Assembly: GCA_002007465.1 (NCBI GenBank)
Contig: LNAC01001870.1
Span: forward strand, 39,033-103,032
Source of the DNA: Ailurus styani
Taxonomy: Eukaryota; Chordata; Mammalia; Carnivora; Ailuridae
Length of the DNA: 64,000 nt
Direction of reading: 5' to 3'
Under the pieces are notes generated by a model that saw nothing but the letters and a program-made list of their open reading frames with translations, was not told the DNA's origin and did no database searches. Shown here one piece after another: positions 9,870-22,018 of this stretch (position 1 is its first letter; each line of letters starts with the position of its first letter). The translations under genes were made by a program, and so were the position numbers.

Positions 9870-10490
9870 TGGTCCACTGTTATGTCTAATCTACTATCTC
9901 TTTTCATCCTCCCCTTATTTACTGTGCTCCAGTCATCCTGGTCCTCTGGCAGTTCCTGGATCACAAATTTGGAAAGCAATTTCTGTGGGTCTCTGCTTTG
10001 CATTTACTCTTTTCCCTCATTTCCTTCAGATTTTTAATCAAATGTAACATTCTCAGTAAAGTCTTCCATAATTACCAATTTAAAATGTTACCCTTATTAT
10101 ATTCTTATTCCCTTCCCCTGCATTGCTTTTCTCCTCAATGTCTGTCATTATCAAGTACATCATGTATTTTATTTACAGATATTGATTGTTTGTATGCCCT
10201 AGGAGAATGTACACCTTTGAGGTACCTGGTAGCTTAGATGGTTAAGTGTTTGCCTTCAGCTCAGGTAGTGGGATCACATTGGGTTCCCAGTTCAGTAAGG
10301 AGTATACTTCTCCCTCCACCTCTGCCTCTCTCCCCTGCTCATACTTTCTCTGTCTGTTTGTCTCTCAAATGAGTAAATACAAAATTAAAAAAAAAAAGAA
10401 TGTAATTTCCATGCGGGCAGGGAGTAGCTCCCATTTTGTTTACTGTAATAATTCCAGGGTTTAGATCAAAGTGTTTTCCAACAATGTTCT
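9870..10490 (+). repeat. L2 LINE 3' end, sense, split by a SINE
   Basis: The order matches the L2 3' end: 'tttctgtgggtctctgctttgc', then 'aatcaaatgtaacattctcag', 'gtcttcca.aattacc', 'ttttctcctcaatgtctgtc', 'tagaatgta', and after the SINE 'aatttccatgcgggcaggga' and 'ttttgtttactgtaata'. These correspond to the conserved L2 segment ending in its 'atgagggcagggactttgtc' block. A SINE splits it at the 'agaatgta' site. Confidence 0.8.
10205..10406 (+). mobile_element. Older Can-SINE, sense, inserted in L2
   Basis: Body about 10218-10398: diverged head (ggtacctggtagcttag), CT-rich tract, A-rich tail. 'agaatgta' occurs at both sides (about 10204 and 10398) as a short TSD, and falls exactly in the L2 sequence it interrupts. 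Confidence 0.85.
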
Positions 10491-12269
10491 AATTTTTAAC
10501 TGGATTGTAGCAGGCAGTTGTGTAAAGCAAAATCTTAATTTACCTAGGCACACATTACAATCACCTCACCTTAGATGGTAAGTATATTAGTTACATTAGG
10601 CAAGATTAGATACCCAGTAGATATTTTACTGATATTAGTTCATGTCATTTGTTCATATATCCTATAAATATTTTCCAGGCTAACATGGTTCTAGTTTTAT
10701 TCTGAGATAAAACTTGATCATAAATTAAACTGTTCATTATGGAAGAAGCAAAAAATCATGTAGTTTTGGCTTTGAGCCTATAATCCCTCAGTTTACTTCC
10801 ATATGAAGTGGTCTTCATTCAGGTACTTGTCCTGTTTGGGTCCCACATTTCTTATGGGCAATGTTCACAGCACAGCACTTAGTACTGATTGATAAGATAA
10901 TATCAGAACAAGGATTTTTCAGATTTTATGACAACCACAATTAAATAATTTTCAAGCTTATTTGGATTTTGATGTGGAGGATTCAATATTACAGAGCTTA
11001 TCACAAGGAGATCCATGGAAAGTATCTTTCCCCAAGAGGGGCAAGAGCACCTGTGAAACCCTGAAGTGTTATACGAAACTTCAGAATTGAATTCCTGTAT
11101 ATGGCTTCATTTTCCCATAATATTTTCTTTAAATTTTAAGTCATCATATTTTTGTTTTTATCCTAAATATCCCATTTTAAATATTTTATTTCTTTTATTA
11201 AAGAATTTTTAATTAAAATTTATGATATTAAAATTACAATATTAAATTTTACCATAGCTAGGTGAACATACAAATTCTCCAAACCATGAATATCAACCCT
11301 GCACAGGGTAAATTTTGGTCTCTTCTCTCTCTCTCTCTCTCTCTCTCCCTCTCTCTCTTTTTTTTTAAAGGAGTACTTGCAGTATTAACCAGTACATAAG
11401 AGTTATTCTTCAAGTCAGGTAGAAGATAGTGATATACATTGGTTTTCTTAGAGTTTGGGTGTCATGAATCATAATGTTTGTATGCCAAAAGCAAAATCAT
11501 TGGTGTGGTTATTGGTATGAGTATAAATTCATACTCAACCCTCCCCTCCCCTTTTCAATATAGTTAGAGAATAGACAGAACTTAAGCTAAATCTTCAAAA
11601 AGTCTAGATGCATATTATCTGTCTATTGCACATATTAGCTTGGTCATTTTGGTTCAGTAACAGACATTGTCAGCAGAAAACAGAGGCATCAATACAAAAC
11701 TGCTGATGGGTTGTGTTTCTATACATAAACAGAAATCAGCAGAAAAGCAAAACTTTGAAAGATCTGTTCTGCAAAATGTTATCTTTTCTCAACTTCCCAT
11801 TGAAATATCCTCTAATCTACCAAAAATTATCAGATTTATGACTTATCTGTATCTGTATATCAGATTGCTCAAATTCACACCTGGTAACATAGTACTGCAG
11901 GCCTAAATCTTTGAAAGAGGGCAACATGGCTGCACTCATTCTTGTCATATAAGATAACTGTGTTAGTCATGGCATTTTTGAGTGCCAGAACACTGACCAC
12001 ACAAGCTAACTCAAGAAAAGTTTAGTGTAGAGATACAAGGTATGTATTTGAATCTGAGAACAAGAGCCAATAAACAAATAAGTCTTAAACCAAAGTTTGA
12101 AGACCCCATCTTCCCAGCACTGTTGCCAAGGGGAGGATAATAAGGCAGTCACTTACCCCCTAGTTACTACAAAGTATCTCCCATTCTACCATCTCGGGAA
12201 TAGTGTGCTTACTCTGCAAACTCAATTGCAAGAAAACATATGAAATTAAAAAGAGTATGCATGTCTTCC
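10491..12269. other. Mostly unique DNA
   Basis: Contains a CT microsatellite at 11319-11370 and AT-rich sequence at 11100-11270. Open frames here are short and have no family. Some stretches (such as 11960-12080) may be ancient repeats, but I cannot name them. Confidence 0.4.
11319..11370. repeat. (CT)n tract followed by poly-T
   Basis: About 20 CT units with a few interruptions, then a T run. It may be the remains of a SINE tail region, but no SINE head is visible. Confidence 0.85.
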
Positions 12270-12284
12270 AAATGTTGAGAGGCA

Positions 12285-12462
12285 CTGGTCTAACATTTTT
12301 AAATATTTTATGTCAATGAATGCTCACCACAACTCTGTGAAGTAGGTTCCAGGATTATCCCACCATTTTACAGCTGAGAGACTTGAGCAGAAAGAAATTA
12401 TGTGGCTCTCCAGTGTCCTACAGATAGGTAGCAGAGCTAGGATTTGAAACTAGGTGGTCATA
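12285..12462 (-). repeat. MIR, antisense
   Basis: 'caactctgtgaagtagg', 'ccattttacagctgagag', 'gtcctacagataggtagcag' and 'gagctaggatttgaaact' occur in the order of a MIR read antisense (..aaccctatgaggtagg ... ttttacagatgagg ... acacagctagtaag ... gggattcgaac). Confidence 0.8.
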
Positions 12463-13816
12463 ATTAACATCAGTAAGACCTTTAGACAAGAAACAATTGA
12501 ATTTTCCTAAATATCCTAGATTTTAGAAATTCTTTTGGCAATGTCTACCATCAGTTGCAAGCTTCCTTTCCTACTTCTGTTTTCTGAAGTTCCCTCTTCC
12601 TTCTTTGACTCTTTGCCATCTCTGATTTCTAATTTCTTCCTTTCAGGAGTAAAAGTAAAAACATCCCTCCAAAGGCTAGCCCAGAATATTAGGTAGAGAA
12701 ACTCAGCTTCCTCCATTTTTTACTATCAAACTTAAGTTTAAAAAATCTTCATTTTAATATTCATTGACTACACTGAAGTTTAAAATTATTTTTTTCAAAT
12801 GCTATACACATATTTCAGTTTTTAGCAAGGTTTTCAAAGGATATGTTTGTAAAATATTCCATTTTCTGTAATCTACTTGCTCATAGACTGATTCTGATCC
12901 TTTTCTCACCACATTTTAGGTTTCAAGTTTCTTAGTCATGTTTTGTTTGACTCTCATTGCTAATTAATGGAATTTCAACCCTTGAGGTTTTAAAAGGCAC
13001 AGACTGTCCTATCTATCTGTGAGAGAAACTCACAAGATAAAAATGAGAAATTACTTCTTCTCCCCATACAGCTTCAGAAGGGTATATGCTATTCGATATC
13101 ATGAAGCTATTCTTGCAGAAGTTGTTTCTAACAACAATCTCATGACACACCCAAATTATAAAGATTATATCTTTGTTTTATGGGTAATTTTTAAGCCCTA
13201 ACAAGAAATCCATAATTTGTCTTTGTTATCTTAGTTATATGTTGACCTATTAAAAATTAAAATGTCTATTTTATAAAAAGTTTAAGCAGTTATGAGATTT
13301 TTTTAATCAATAGATTGTTGACACTTATTTTTTTCATGGAAAGAAACAAAAACAATGAAAATTTGTGATTATGTATTTTTTGTATTTAAACAGAGTTTGA
13401 TAGTCTAATTCCATTTAAATGAATCAGATATAAATATGGATATGTGCATTTTATATATTTATATGTATAATTTCTATGTGTGTTTGCATGCTATGTATTT
13501 ATATATGTATTTTTCCAGCTACATTGGTTGTTTGTATTTATAAACAACTATCTAGTTTAACTAACATTGATAATTTAATTGTAACATCTGTTCCCTTGAC
13601 ATAAAAAAAAAATCCAGATTCCCATGAAAAGTTACTTGATATCCATTGCTGTATGTGTGGCTAAGCAAATTTTCTATTAGTGAGATAATACTCTGGGTGT
13701 GGAGTTTCTCTGCTTTGACAGTAGTTAGGTTACCTAAGGCATTGCACTTTTCCCATTTCAAAATTGACCCTTTAGGAAGAGACTTGTAGCTTTATTCCTT
13801 TATTCTTTTTATTTTT
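12463..13816. other. Unique AT-rich DNA
   Basis: No repeat or gene recognised. The longest open frames (60-66 codons) have no family resemblance. Confidence 0.45.
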
Positions 13817-14024
13817 TAAGGTTTTATTTATTATTGGAGAGAAAAAGAGAGTGAGCAAGAGAGAGAGAGAGCACAAGCCGGGAGTTGGGCAGGGCGGGGA
13901 GGCAGAGGGAGAAGCAGACTGCCCACTGAGGAAGGAGTCTGATGTGGGTCTCAATCCCAGGACCCTGGGACCATGACCTGAGCTGAAGGCAGATGCTTAA
14001 CTGACTGAGACACCCAGGCGTCCC
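13817..14024 (-). mobile_element. Can-SINE, antisense, older subtype
   Basis: Tail at the left ('gttttatttatt'), purine-rich GA tract, head at the right (gacacccaggcgtccc). It carries 'agatgcttaactgactgag', the alternative head variant, rather than 'aggctttaacccactgag'. TSD unclear. Confidence 0.9.
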
Positions 14025-15744
14025 TGTTTCATCCCTTTAAAAAACACTGGGTACCAGCTGTCCTGGGAGGAGTGACAGAGTCAGTGACTCCACAGCCTTT
14101 TAATCAATTAACTAAGTAAACTTACCACTACCCCAGTGGCCATTTCCTGTTTTAGACCTTGAGTTACTCTGGCCACTACATAGGCTATAAGCTACTTTAT
14201 TCTGAGGTCTTTTCTTTGGTTGATATAGGGCTGGTAATTAGTCAGTTTTATTGAATTTTACATTCAATCTGACTTTTGGAATTTTATGTATAGAGAAAGT
14301 CTCATGCTCAAGGTTTGCTTATGATAATCTTTAAAATTTTTTAATATAATATTGAATCATTAAATTTCTTCTATAATTTAAGTCTGAGGAGGAGCTCTCT
14401 ATTTAGTAAGGCATCATAAGCTGGAAATGTTTATAAAGGTGGAGAAAGTTGTAATAATAATGAAAGGGAAGGAATATCACTATATAGGATTCTTATGGAA
14501 AATCACTAATATAATAAAATTAAAGTATAATCAATGTAGTTTAAATTATGTAGTTGGTATTACCAATATAAATGGACACTAGCTGCTAAAGGTAGTACAA
14601 AGTAAAGGCTTTAAAAGGTAATATTAATGGTGGCCAATTTCCTTTTAAATTGCTTTTATAAGATTTCATTTTAAGTTGATATATTTATGGTTTCTGCACT
14701 CTACAAACTCAATAAACATCTCTCTAGATTATGATTTGATGTAACAATTTACTGAATAAATCTATTACATATTCCATATTCTGAGTGCTTTCTCTCTAAG
14801 GAATCTAAATCATATTTACAGAAGTACAACTAATTTTCAAAGCGTTCCTTTGAGGAAGAAGAATAGATAGGGGAAAAAGGCTTAGAGAAGCAAATCTCAT
14901 AGCAATGGCCTAATAGAAACATAACATTTAAAGACATGGTCTCATATTCTGTATTTATGCAACATGGGATAAGGGATTCCATTTTATCTTAATCTGAAAT
15001 TAATAATATATATTAATTATTGATATCCCTGTGATATAGGTATGATACAAGGATAAAAAGAAAAGTGTATAAAATTCTTGAGGGATCACTAGGCTTTAAT
15101 TTACTAAACACCATTTATAGTAATTTGTGCCCTCTGTGAAATATAAATACTTGGGAATAGACTTAACTCTCTTAGATATAAGTAGTAGAATTACAATCAT
15201 TTCTACAGATCTAAACCTATTTATTGGAGTTATATTTTGTGATCAGCATTGTGCAATTTGCTAGGATCACAGGCATAGGATCAAGAATCCTTGAAACTCT
15301 CTGTAAAGGGACAAAGTCTTAGATAAGGAATGACCACAATAAAACTGCTATAACCTGCATACTTTTGTATTCTTCCAGTTCATCCATCTGCAAATAACCA
15401 AGCATTCACAATGGTCATCAATCTAGAGTAGAGCAGATAATATGTTATTTCTACAAAAGAATAGCTTTTTCTTTTTGGTAACAAAAATAGTTCATTGATT
15501 ACATTGCTGAATTCAGTTCATTAATAGTGGAAAGTAAAAATTGCCCAAGTGGATTTTAATATGTAAAAAAAAATCTACAGAAGTGTTTCTTATTAACGTC
15601 ACATTCTAAAAGGTGCAACTTCTATTTAGTAATATATTATAGAAACTACAATGTTGGTATTACTCCTCTGTACAGATATGTTTCAATAAAAATAGGTATT
15701 GCTTAGAACTCTTTGAAGACAATGTAAAGCATATCAATAACAAT
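14025..15744. other. Unique AT-rich DNA
   Basis: No recognised element. No coding signal. Confidence 0.45.
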
Positions 15745-15919
15745 AAAAATGACATAAAACAAACTGAGGGTTACTGGGGGGTGGGAGGGTAGGGATAGGG
15801 TGGATGGGTTATGGACATTGGGGAGGGTTTGTGCTTTGGTGAATGCTGTGAAAGATGTAAGCCTGATGATTCACAGACCTGTACCCCTTGGGCAAATAAT
15901 AAAAATAAAAAATGACATA
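15745..15919 (+). mobile_element. Short 5'-truncated young L1 3' end
   Basis: 15757-15906 is only the last ~150 bp of a carnivore L1 3'UTR (G-rich 'ggggggtgggagggtaggg', then 'gatgattcacagacctgtac', 'aataaaaataaaa' tail). The TSD aaaaatgacata flanks it at 15745-15756 and within 15907-15919. The same 3' end occurs at about 20624-20775. Confidence 0.9.
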
Positions 15920-16050
15920 TATTGATTCCTAATATATCAGCCAGATATAAAAAATAAGTAATAGTTTGTTATTCCAAGGAANGACATGTATTGATTCCTA
16001 ATATATCAGCCAGATATAAAAAATAAGTAATAGTTTGTTATTCCAAGGAA
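15914..16050. repeat. 68-bp tandem copy around an N (probable assembly join)
   Basis: 15914-15981 and 15983-16050 are the same 68 bp with one mismatch (gacatatatt / gacatgtatt), separated by a single N at 15982. Confidence 0.9.
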
Positions 16051-16099
16051 TCCAATATACTGAGAGAAAGGAAAAAAGGAATCTAAACCAGTTGGGTTT

Positions 16100-16175
16100 T
16101 TGTATATATGTATGTATGTATGTATCTAACATCTATCATCTATTTATATTTATATTTATTTATTTATTAATGCTT
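16100..16175. repeat. (TATG)n and (TTTA)n tracts
   Basis: Short tetranucleotide runs: about five TATG units near 16106-16124 and TTTA/TTTATA units to about 16170. Confidence 0.8.
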
Positions 16176-17124
16176 TAATCAAATTATTCATTTATAAATG
16201 TTCTGAGGAAAGGAAAGGAGCAAAATCTTGGATTTAGAAAATGGTTTCCAGATGAAAAAATAGAGGCACTGAGTTTGAATTCTAAATGGGAATTTTGATA
16301 GGTAAAAAGACATAATTTGGACATAATATATGAAGTAAAAATTAACAATCACAATTCTTTTCCAGACTACTTTAGATTGCTATGCTTCTTACTCTGTCAT
16401 CTGCCCTCCTGTCTCTTTTCCTTTCTTCATTTAGTTATAGCTGTTTTGAGCAAATCATATTTGGGTGAGACCATCAAACCCTTTGTCACCTTTCCATGAC
16501 CTTTTTTTTTTTTACCTAAAATAAGGGAATGACCAGTCACCACACATTCTGTCCCCTTTATTGTGAGATCCCCAACCACATATAAACAACTGCCCAATTT
16601 TTACTCTTGGACAATTCTTTGCCTTGTCTTTACTAATCTCTTGTCAAGCTACTATCCTTCCCATAGATATCTGTCTCTTAGAAATTTTATTTTCAAATGT
16701 GCTAAGCTGGACCTCATAAATCTGTTCCAATCTCATCACAGAAAAGATCTTATATCTATTCTATTTACCAACTGACCTCCTAATTGAGGAATTTAATATT
16801 TCCTGCTTTAAAGCCCTTGAGTATGAAAAGGTTAGTTGGAAGCAAGGTGGGTATTTTATCTACTCTGATGTTGCTTTGGAAATCCCTACATGGCCACTTG
16901 GTTCCCTTAGCCCAAATTTATTCTCTGGCCTCTACAACATTACTAATGGTGGAAGGAAGAAACTAAATTTACTCCTCATCTAATATTGGTAGGGAAAATT
17001 TCATTCTGGTCTGGAATAAGAAATGTTGTCTTGTGCCTTCTGTCAAAAACATAACTGGGATAAAGCTGTAAATGTGGGACACGGAAGGGACATTTGCTTC
17101 ATTGCCAATAAGATTTCATTCAGC
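16176..17124. other. Unassigned DNA, somewhat less AT-rich
   Basis: Open frames of 60-70 codons at 16317-16499, 16563-16775 and 16784-16966 (plus) have no recognisable family and are split by stops. The stretch could be an old LTR or DNA transposon, but I cannot assign it. Confidence 0.4.
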
Positions 17125-17757
17125 TTTTATTCTTTTCACTTTTTAAACTTTTTATTTGTAATTTTACTTTATTATTTTATTCCAGCATAGAGTGTTATAT
17201 TAGTTTCAGGTGTACAATACACTGATTCAAAAATTCCATATGTTGCTCAGTGCTCATTGAGATAAGTGTATTTTAATTTCCTTCGCCTATTTCACCTATC
17301 ACCCCACCCACCTCACCTCTGGTAACCATCAGTTTGTTTTCTACATCAGAGTCTGTTTTTTTGGCTTGTCTATCTTCTTTCTTTTCCTTTGTTCACTTGT
17401 TTCGTTTCTTAAATTCCACATATGAAGGAAATCACATGCCATTTTTTCTTTCTCCAACTGACTTGTTTTGCTTAGCATTGTACTAGCTAGTTCCATCTGT
17501 GCTGTTGCAAATGGCAAAATTTCATTTCTTTTTATGGCTGAAGAATATTCCATTGTACATATGGAACCTCTTTGTTGATTCATCTATCAATGGATATGGG
17601 CTAATTCCATAGTTCAACTATTAAAAATAGCACCATAATAAATATAAGGTACATAATATATCCCTTCAAACTAGTGCTTTTGGACTCTGGGTAAATACCC
17701 AGTACTGCTATTACTGGGTCATAGGATAGTTCTATTTTTAAGTTTTCAAGGAACCTC

Positions 17758-17979
17758 CATAATATTTTCCACTGTGGCCGCACCAGTTTTCATTCCCACC
17801 AACAATGCATGAGGATTCCTTTTTCTCTATATCACTGCCAATACTTGTTTTTTGAGGCTTTTTAAATNCATAATATTTTCCACTGTGGCCGCACCAGTTT
17901 TCATTCCCACCAACAATTGCATGAGGATTCCTTTTTCTCTATATCACTGCCAATACTTGTTTTTTGAGGCTTTTTAAAT
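17758..17979. repeat. ~110-bp tandem copy around an N (probable assembly join)
   Basis: 17758-17867 and 17869-17979 are nearly identical pieces of L1 ORF2, separated by one N at 17868. The only difference I see is one extra T in the right copy (caacaatgc / caacaattgc). Confidence 0.92.
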
Positions 17980-18445
17980 TTTTTTTTTATTTTAGTCATT
18001 CTGACTGGTATGCAGTGACTACTCATTGTGTTTTTTATTTGAATTTCCCTGTTGATGAGTAATCATGAGCACTTTTTCATGTGTCTGTTGGTTATCAGGA
18101 TGTCTTCTTTGGAGAAATGTCTGTTTGTGTCTTTTGTCCATTTTTAAATTGGAATATTTGGGTTGTTGGTGTTGAGTTTTATAAGTTATTTATATATTTT
18201 GGATACTAACCCTTCATTTATGTCCTTTGTAAATATCTTTTCTCATTCAGTATGTTTTCTTTCAGTATTTTTGGTTGTTTCCTTTGCTGTGTGGAAGCTT
18301 TTATTTTGATGCAGCCCTGATTATTTTTCCCTTTGTTTCTCTTGTCTCAGGAGACATATCTAGGAAAATGTTATTATGATTGATGTCATACATTTATTGC
18401 CTGTGCTCTCTTACAGGATTTTCATGACTTTAGATCGCCTTAATT

Positions 18446-19403
18446 CATTTCGACTTTTTTTTTTAATTTTTTCAGTGATCCAAGATTCATTGTTTATGCA
18501 ACACACCCAATGCTCCATGAAATACATGCCCTCCTTAATATCCAACACCAGGCTCACCCATCCCCCCGCCCCCTTCCCCTCAATAACCTCAGTTTGTTTC
18601 TTGGAGTCCACAGTCTTTCATGGTTCATCTGCCCTTCCAATTTACCCCAATTCACTTTTCCTTTCCTTCTCCTAGAATCCTCCATTTTATTCCTTATGTT
18701 CCATAAGTAAGTGAAATCATATGATAATTGACTTTCTCTGCTTGACTTATTTCACTCAGCGTAATCTCCTCCAGACCCATCCATGTTGATACAAAAGCTG
18801 GGTATTCATCCTTTCTGATGGATGAGTAATACTTCATTGGATATATCGACCACATCGTCTTTATCCATTCATCTGTTGAAAGGCATCTCGGTTCTTTCCA
18901 CAGTTTGGCTATTGTGGACAGTGCTGCTATGAACATTGGGGCACATATAGCCCTTCTTTTCACTATATCCGTATCTTTGGGGTAAATACCCAGTAGTGCA
19001 ATTGCAGGGTCATATGGTAGCTCCATTTTCAACTTTTTGAGGAATCTCCACACTGTTTTCCAAAGTGGCTGCACCAACTTGCATTCTCACCAACAGTGTA
19101 AGAGGGTTCCCCTTTCTCCACATCTTCTCCAACACTTGTTGTTTCCTGTCCTGTTGATTTTGAGAATTCTCACTGGTGTAAGGTGGTATCTCAATGTGTT
19201 TTTGATTTGAATTTCCCTGATGGCTAGTGATGATGAACATTGTTTCATGTGTCTGTTGGCTATTTGTATGTCTTCTTTGGAGAAGTGTCTGTTCATGTCT
19301 TCTGCCCATTTTTTGACATGATTATTTGTTTTTTGGGTGTTGAATTTGAGGAGTTCTTTATAGATCTTGGATATCAGCCCTTTGTCTGTAGTGGCATTTT
19401 GAC
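18446..19403 (-). mobile_element. 5'-truncated L1 inserted in the old L1
   Basis: 18455-19394 holds an L1 3'UTR (about 18455-18690) and the ORF2 C-terminal end. A short TSD catt(t)(c/t)gac is at 18446-18454 and 19395-19403. The ORF2 tail is open in pieces at 19077-18694 ([29 protein letters not shown]) and 19309-19010 in a different frame, so at least one frameshift is present. Its 3'UTR differs from the young family at 15.8 and 20.7 kb, which marks a different, older subfamily. Confidence 0.85.
18694..19309 (-). pseudogene. L1 ORF2 C-terminal remnant, frameshifted
   Basis: This is the C-terminal segment of the L1 reverse transcriptase-endonuclease protein, past the RT domain. Motifs recognised: [15 protein letters not shown] start in frame 19309-19010, then [33 protein letters not shown] and EISQAEK in frame 19077-18694. 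The frame changes around 19050. The upstream RT domain is missing because of 5' truncation. Confidence 0.82.
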
Positions 19404-19843
19404 CTTATTTTTATGTATGATATAAGAAAGTGGCCCAGTTTCATTCATTGCATGTTGCTGCCCAGTTTTCCTAACACCATTTGTTGAAGAGACTGCCTTT
19501 TTCCTATTGCATATTCTTGTTTCCTTTGTTGAAAATTAATTAACTGTGTCATTGTGCACTTATTTTTGGGATTTCTGTTCTGCTGATGTATGTGTCTATA
19601 TATGTAACCCTATCATACTGTTTTGATTACTACAGCTTTGTACTTGAACTTGAATTCTGGAATTGTGATACCTCCAGTTTTACTTTTCTTTTTCAAGATT
19701 GCTTTAGCTATTTGAGGTTTTTTGTGGTTCCATACAAATTTTATGCTTGTTTATTCTAATTCTAGTTCTGTGAAAAATGCTTTTGACGTTTTGATAAGGA
19801 TTGTATTGTATCTATACATTGTTCTGGGTAGTATAGACATTTT

Positions 19844-20044
19844 AACAATATTTTTTTTTTAATATTTATTTATTTATTTATATGACAGAGAGAGATTACA
19901 AGTAGGCAGAGAGGCAGGAGGAAGTAGGCTCCCTGCTGAGCAGGAAGCCTGATGCGGGCCTCGATCCCAGGACCCTGAGATCATGACCTGAGCCGAAGGC
20001 AGAGGCTTTAACCCACTGAGCCACCCAGGTGCCCAACAGTATTT
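19844..20044 (-). mobile_element. Can-SINE, antisense, inserted in the old L1
   Basis: Body 19854-20034, tail at the left. TSD aaca(a/g)tattt at 19844-19853 and 20035-20044, one mismatch. The L1 reading resumes on the right side. Confidence 0.93.
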
Positions 20045-20094
20045 CTTCTTACAATCCATGAGTATGGAATTTTTTTTTTCATTTCATTGTGTTN

Positions 20095-20802
20095 ATTACT
20101 TGTCTTTTGGGAACCCTCCTACACTGTTGGTGGGAATGCAAGCTGGTGCAGCCACTCTGGAAAACAGTATGGAGATTCCTCAAAAAGTTGAAAATGGAGC
20201 TACCCTACAACCCAGCAATCGCACTACTGGGTATTTATCCTAAAGACACAAAGGTAGTGATTCTCAGGGGCACGTGCACCCGAATGTTTATAGCAGCAAT
20301 GTCCACAATAGCCAAACTATGGAAAGAACCTAGATGTCCATCAACAGATGAATGGATAAAGAAGAAGTGGTATATATATACAATGGAATACTATGCAGCT
20401 ATCAAAAGAAACAAAATCTTGCCGTTTGCAATGACATGGATGGAACTAGAGGGTATTATGCTGAGCGAAATAAGTCAATCAGAGAAAGACAATTATCATA
20501 TGATCTCTCTGATATAAGGAACTTGAGGGGCAGGGTGGGGGGTTATGGGGGGTAGAGAGGGAAAATAATGAAACAAGATGGGATGGGGAAGGAGACAAAC
20601 CATAAGAGACTCCTGATCTCACAAAACAAACTGAGGGTTACTGGGGGGTGGGAGGGTAGGGATAGGGTGGATGGGTTATGGACATTGGGGAGGGTTTGTG
20701 CTTTGGTGAATGCTGTGAAAGATGTAAGCCTGATGATTCACAGACCTGTACCCCTTGGGCAAAGAATAAAAATAAAATTTAAAAAAAAATTAGCTGTCTT
20801 TC
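20095..20802 (+). mobile_element. Young 5'-truncated L1 in sense orientation
   Basis: About 20102-20790: ORF2 C-terminus, G-rich 3'UTR and A-rich tail, opposite in orientation to the surrounding L1. A short TSD (tgtcttt) is at 20101-20107 and 20795-20801. An N lies just upstream (20094), so the 5' junction is uncertain. Confidence 0.88.
20107..20520 (+). pseudogene. L1 ORF2 C-terminal fragment, frame still open
   Basis: About 130 codons stay open and end at a normal stop at 20515-20517. Motifs: [57 protein letters not shown] and EISQSEKDNYHMISLI. The region lies downstream of the RT domain. It is a 5'-truncated insertion with no RT or endonuclease, so it makes no functional protein. The uninterrupted frame fits a recent insertion. 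Confidence 0.88.
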
Positions 20803-21457
20803 ATTTCTTTAGTTAAGTTTATTCTTAACTATTTTATTATTTTGCATGTAATTGTAAATGGGATTATTTAAAAATTTCTTTTTCTGCTGCTTCCTTATTG
20901 GTGTATAGAAGTGCAACAGATTTCTGTACATTGATTTTGTATCCTGCAAACTTAATGAATTCATTTATCAATTCTGTAATTTTTTTTGGTGGAGTCTTTA
21001 GGGTTTTCTCTAAATACTATCATGTCATCTGCAAATATGGAAAATTTTACTTCATCCTTACCAATTTAGATTCCTTTTAATCCTTTCTCTTATCTGGCTC
21101 CTGTGGCTAGGACATCTAGTACTACATTAATTAAAAAATGGTGAGACTGCACATCCTTGTCTTGTTCCTGACCTTACAAGGAAAATTTCCAGTTTTTTCT
21201 CCTCCATTGATAATGATGTTTGCTGTGGGTTTTTCATATAAGGCCTTTATTATGTTGTGTATGTTTCTTCTAAAGGGAACTGAATTGAGGGTTTTTATCA
21301 TGAATGATGTTGCACTTTGTCAAATGCTTTTTCTGCTTCTATCGAAATGATCATATGATTTTTATCCTTTGTCTTAGCGATTGATTTGTGATTATTGAAC
21401 CACCCTTGCATTCTAGGAAAAAAAAATCCCATTTGATCATGGTGAGTGATTTTTTTT

Positions 21458-21750
21458 AATATATTATTGAATTTAGTTTGCCAATATTATGTTAAGTATT
21501 TTTACATCTATGTTCAACAGAAATATTGGACTGTAGTTCCTTTTTTTTTTATGTCTTTATCTTGTTTTAGTATCAGGGTAATGCTGGCCTAGAATGAATT
21601 TGGNAAATATATTATTGAATTTAGTTTGCCAATATTATGTTAAGGATTTTTACATCTATGTTCAACAGAAATATTGGACTGTAGTTCCTTTTTTTTTATG
21701 TCTTTATCTTGTTTTAGTATCAGGGTAATGCTGGCCTAGAATGAATTTGG
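21458..21750. repeat. ~145-bp tandem copy around an N (probable assembly join)
   Basis: 21458-21603 and 21606-21750 repeat the same L1 ORF2 segment around an N at 21604. They differ at one base (aagtattttt / aaggattttt) and in poly-T length. Confidence 0.92.
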
Positions 21751-22018
21751 AAGTTTTCTCTCCTCTTCTATTTTCTGGAAAAGATTGAGATGAATAGATA
21801 TTAACCTTTTTCAAATGTTTGGTAGAATTCACCTGCGAAGCCATCTGGTCCTGGACTCTCATTTGTTGGGAGTTTTTGATTACTGATTCAATTTCATTGC
21901 TAGTATCAGTCTGTTTGAATTTTCTGTTTCTTCCAGATTCATTTTCAGGAAGTATGTTTCTAGGAATTTATCCATTTATTCTAGTTTGTCCAATTTGTTG
22001 CACATGGCATATGATTTT

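Noticed and set aside
16317..16966. Three consecutive plus-strand frames of 60-70 codons considered as a broken gene
   Set aside because: Frames are in different phases with no shared family and no splice pattern I can support.
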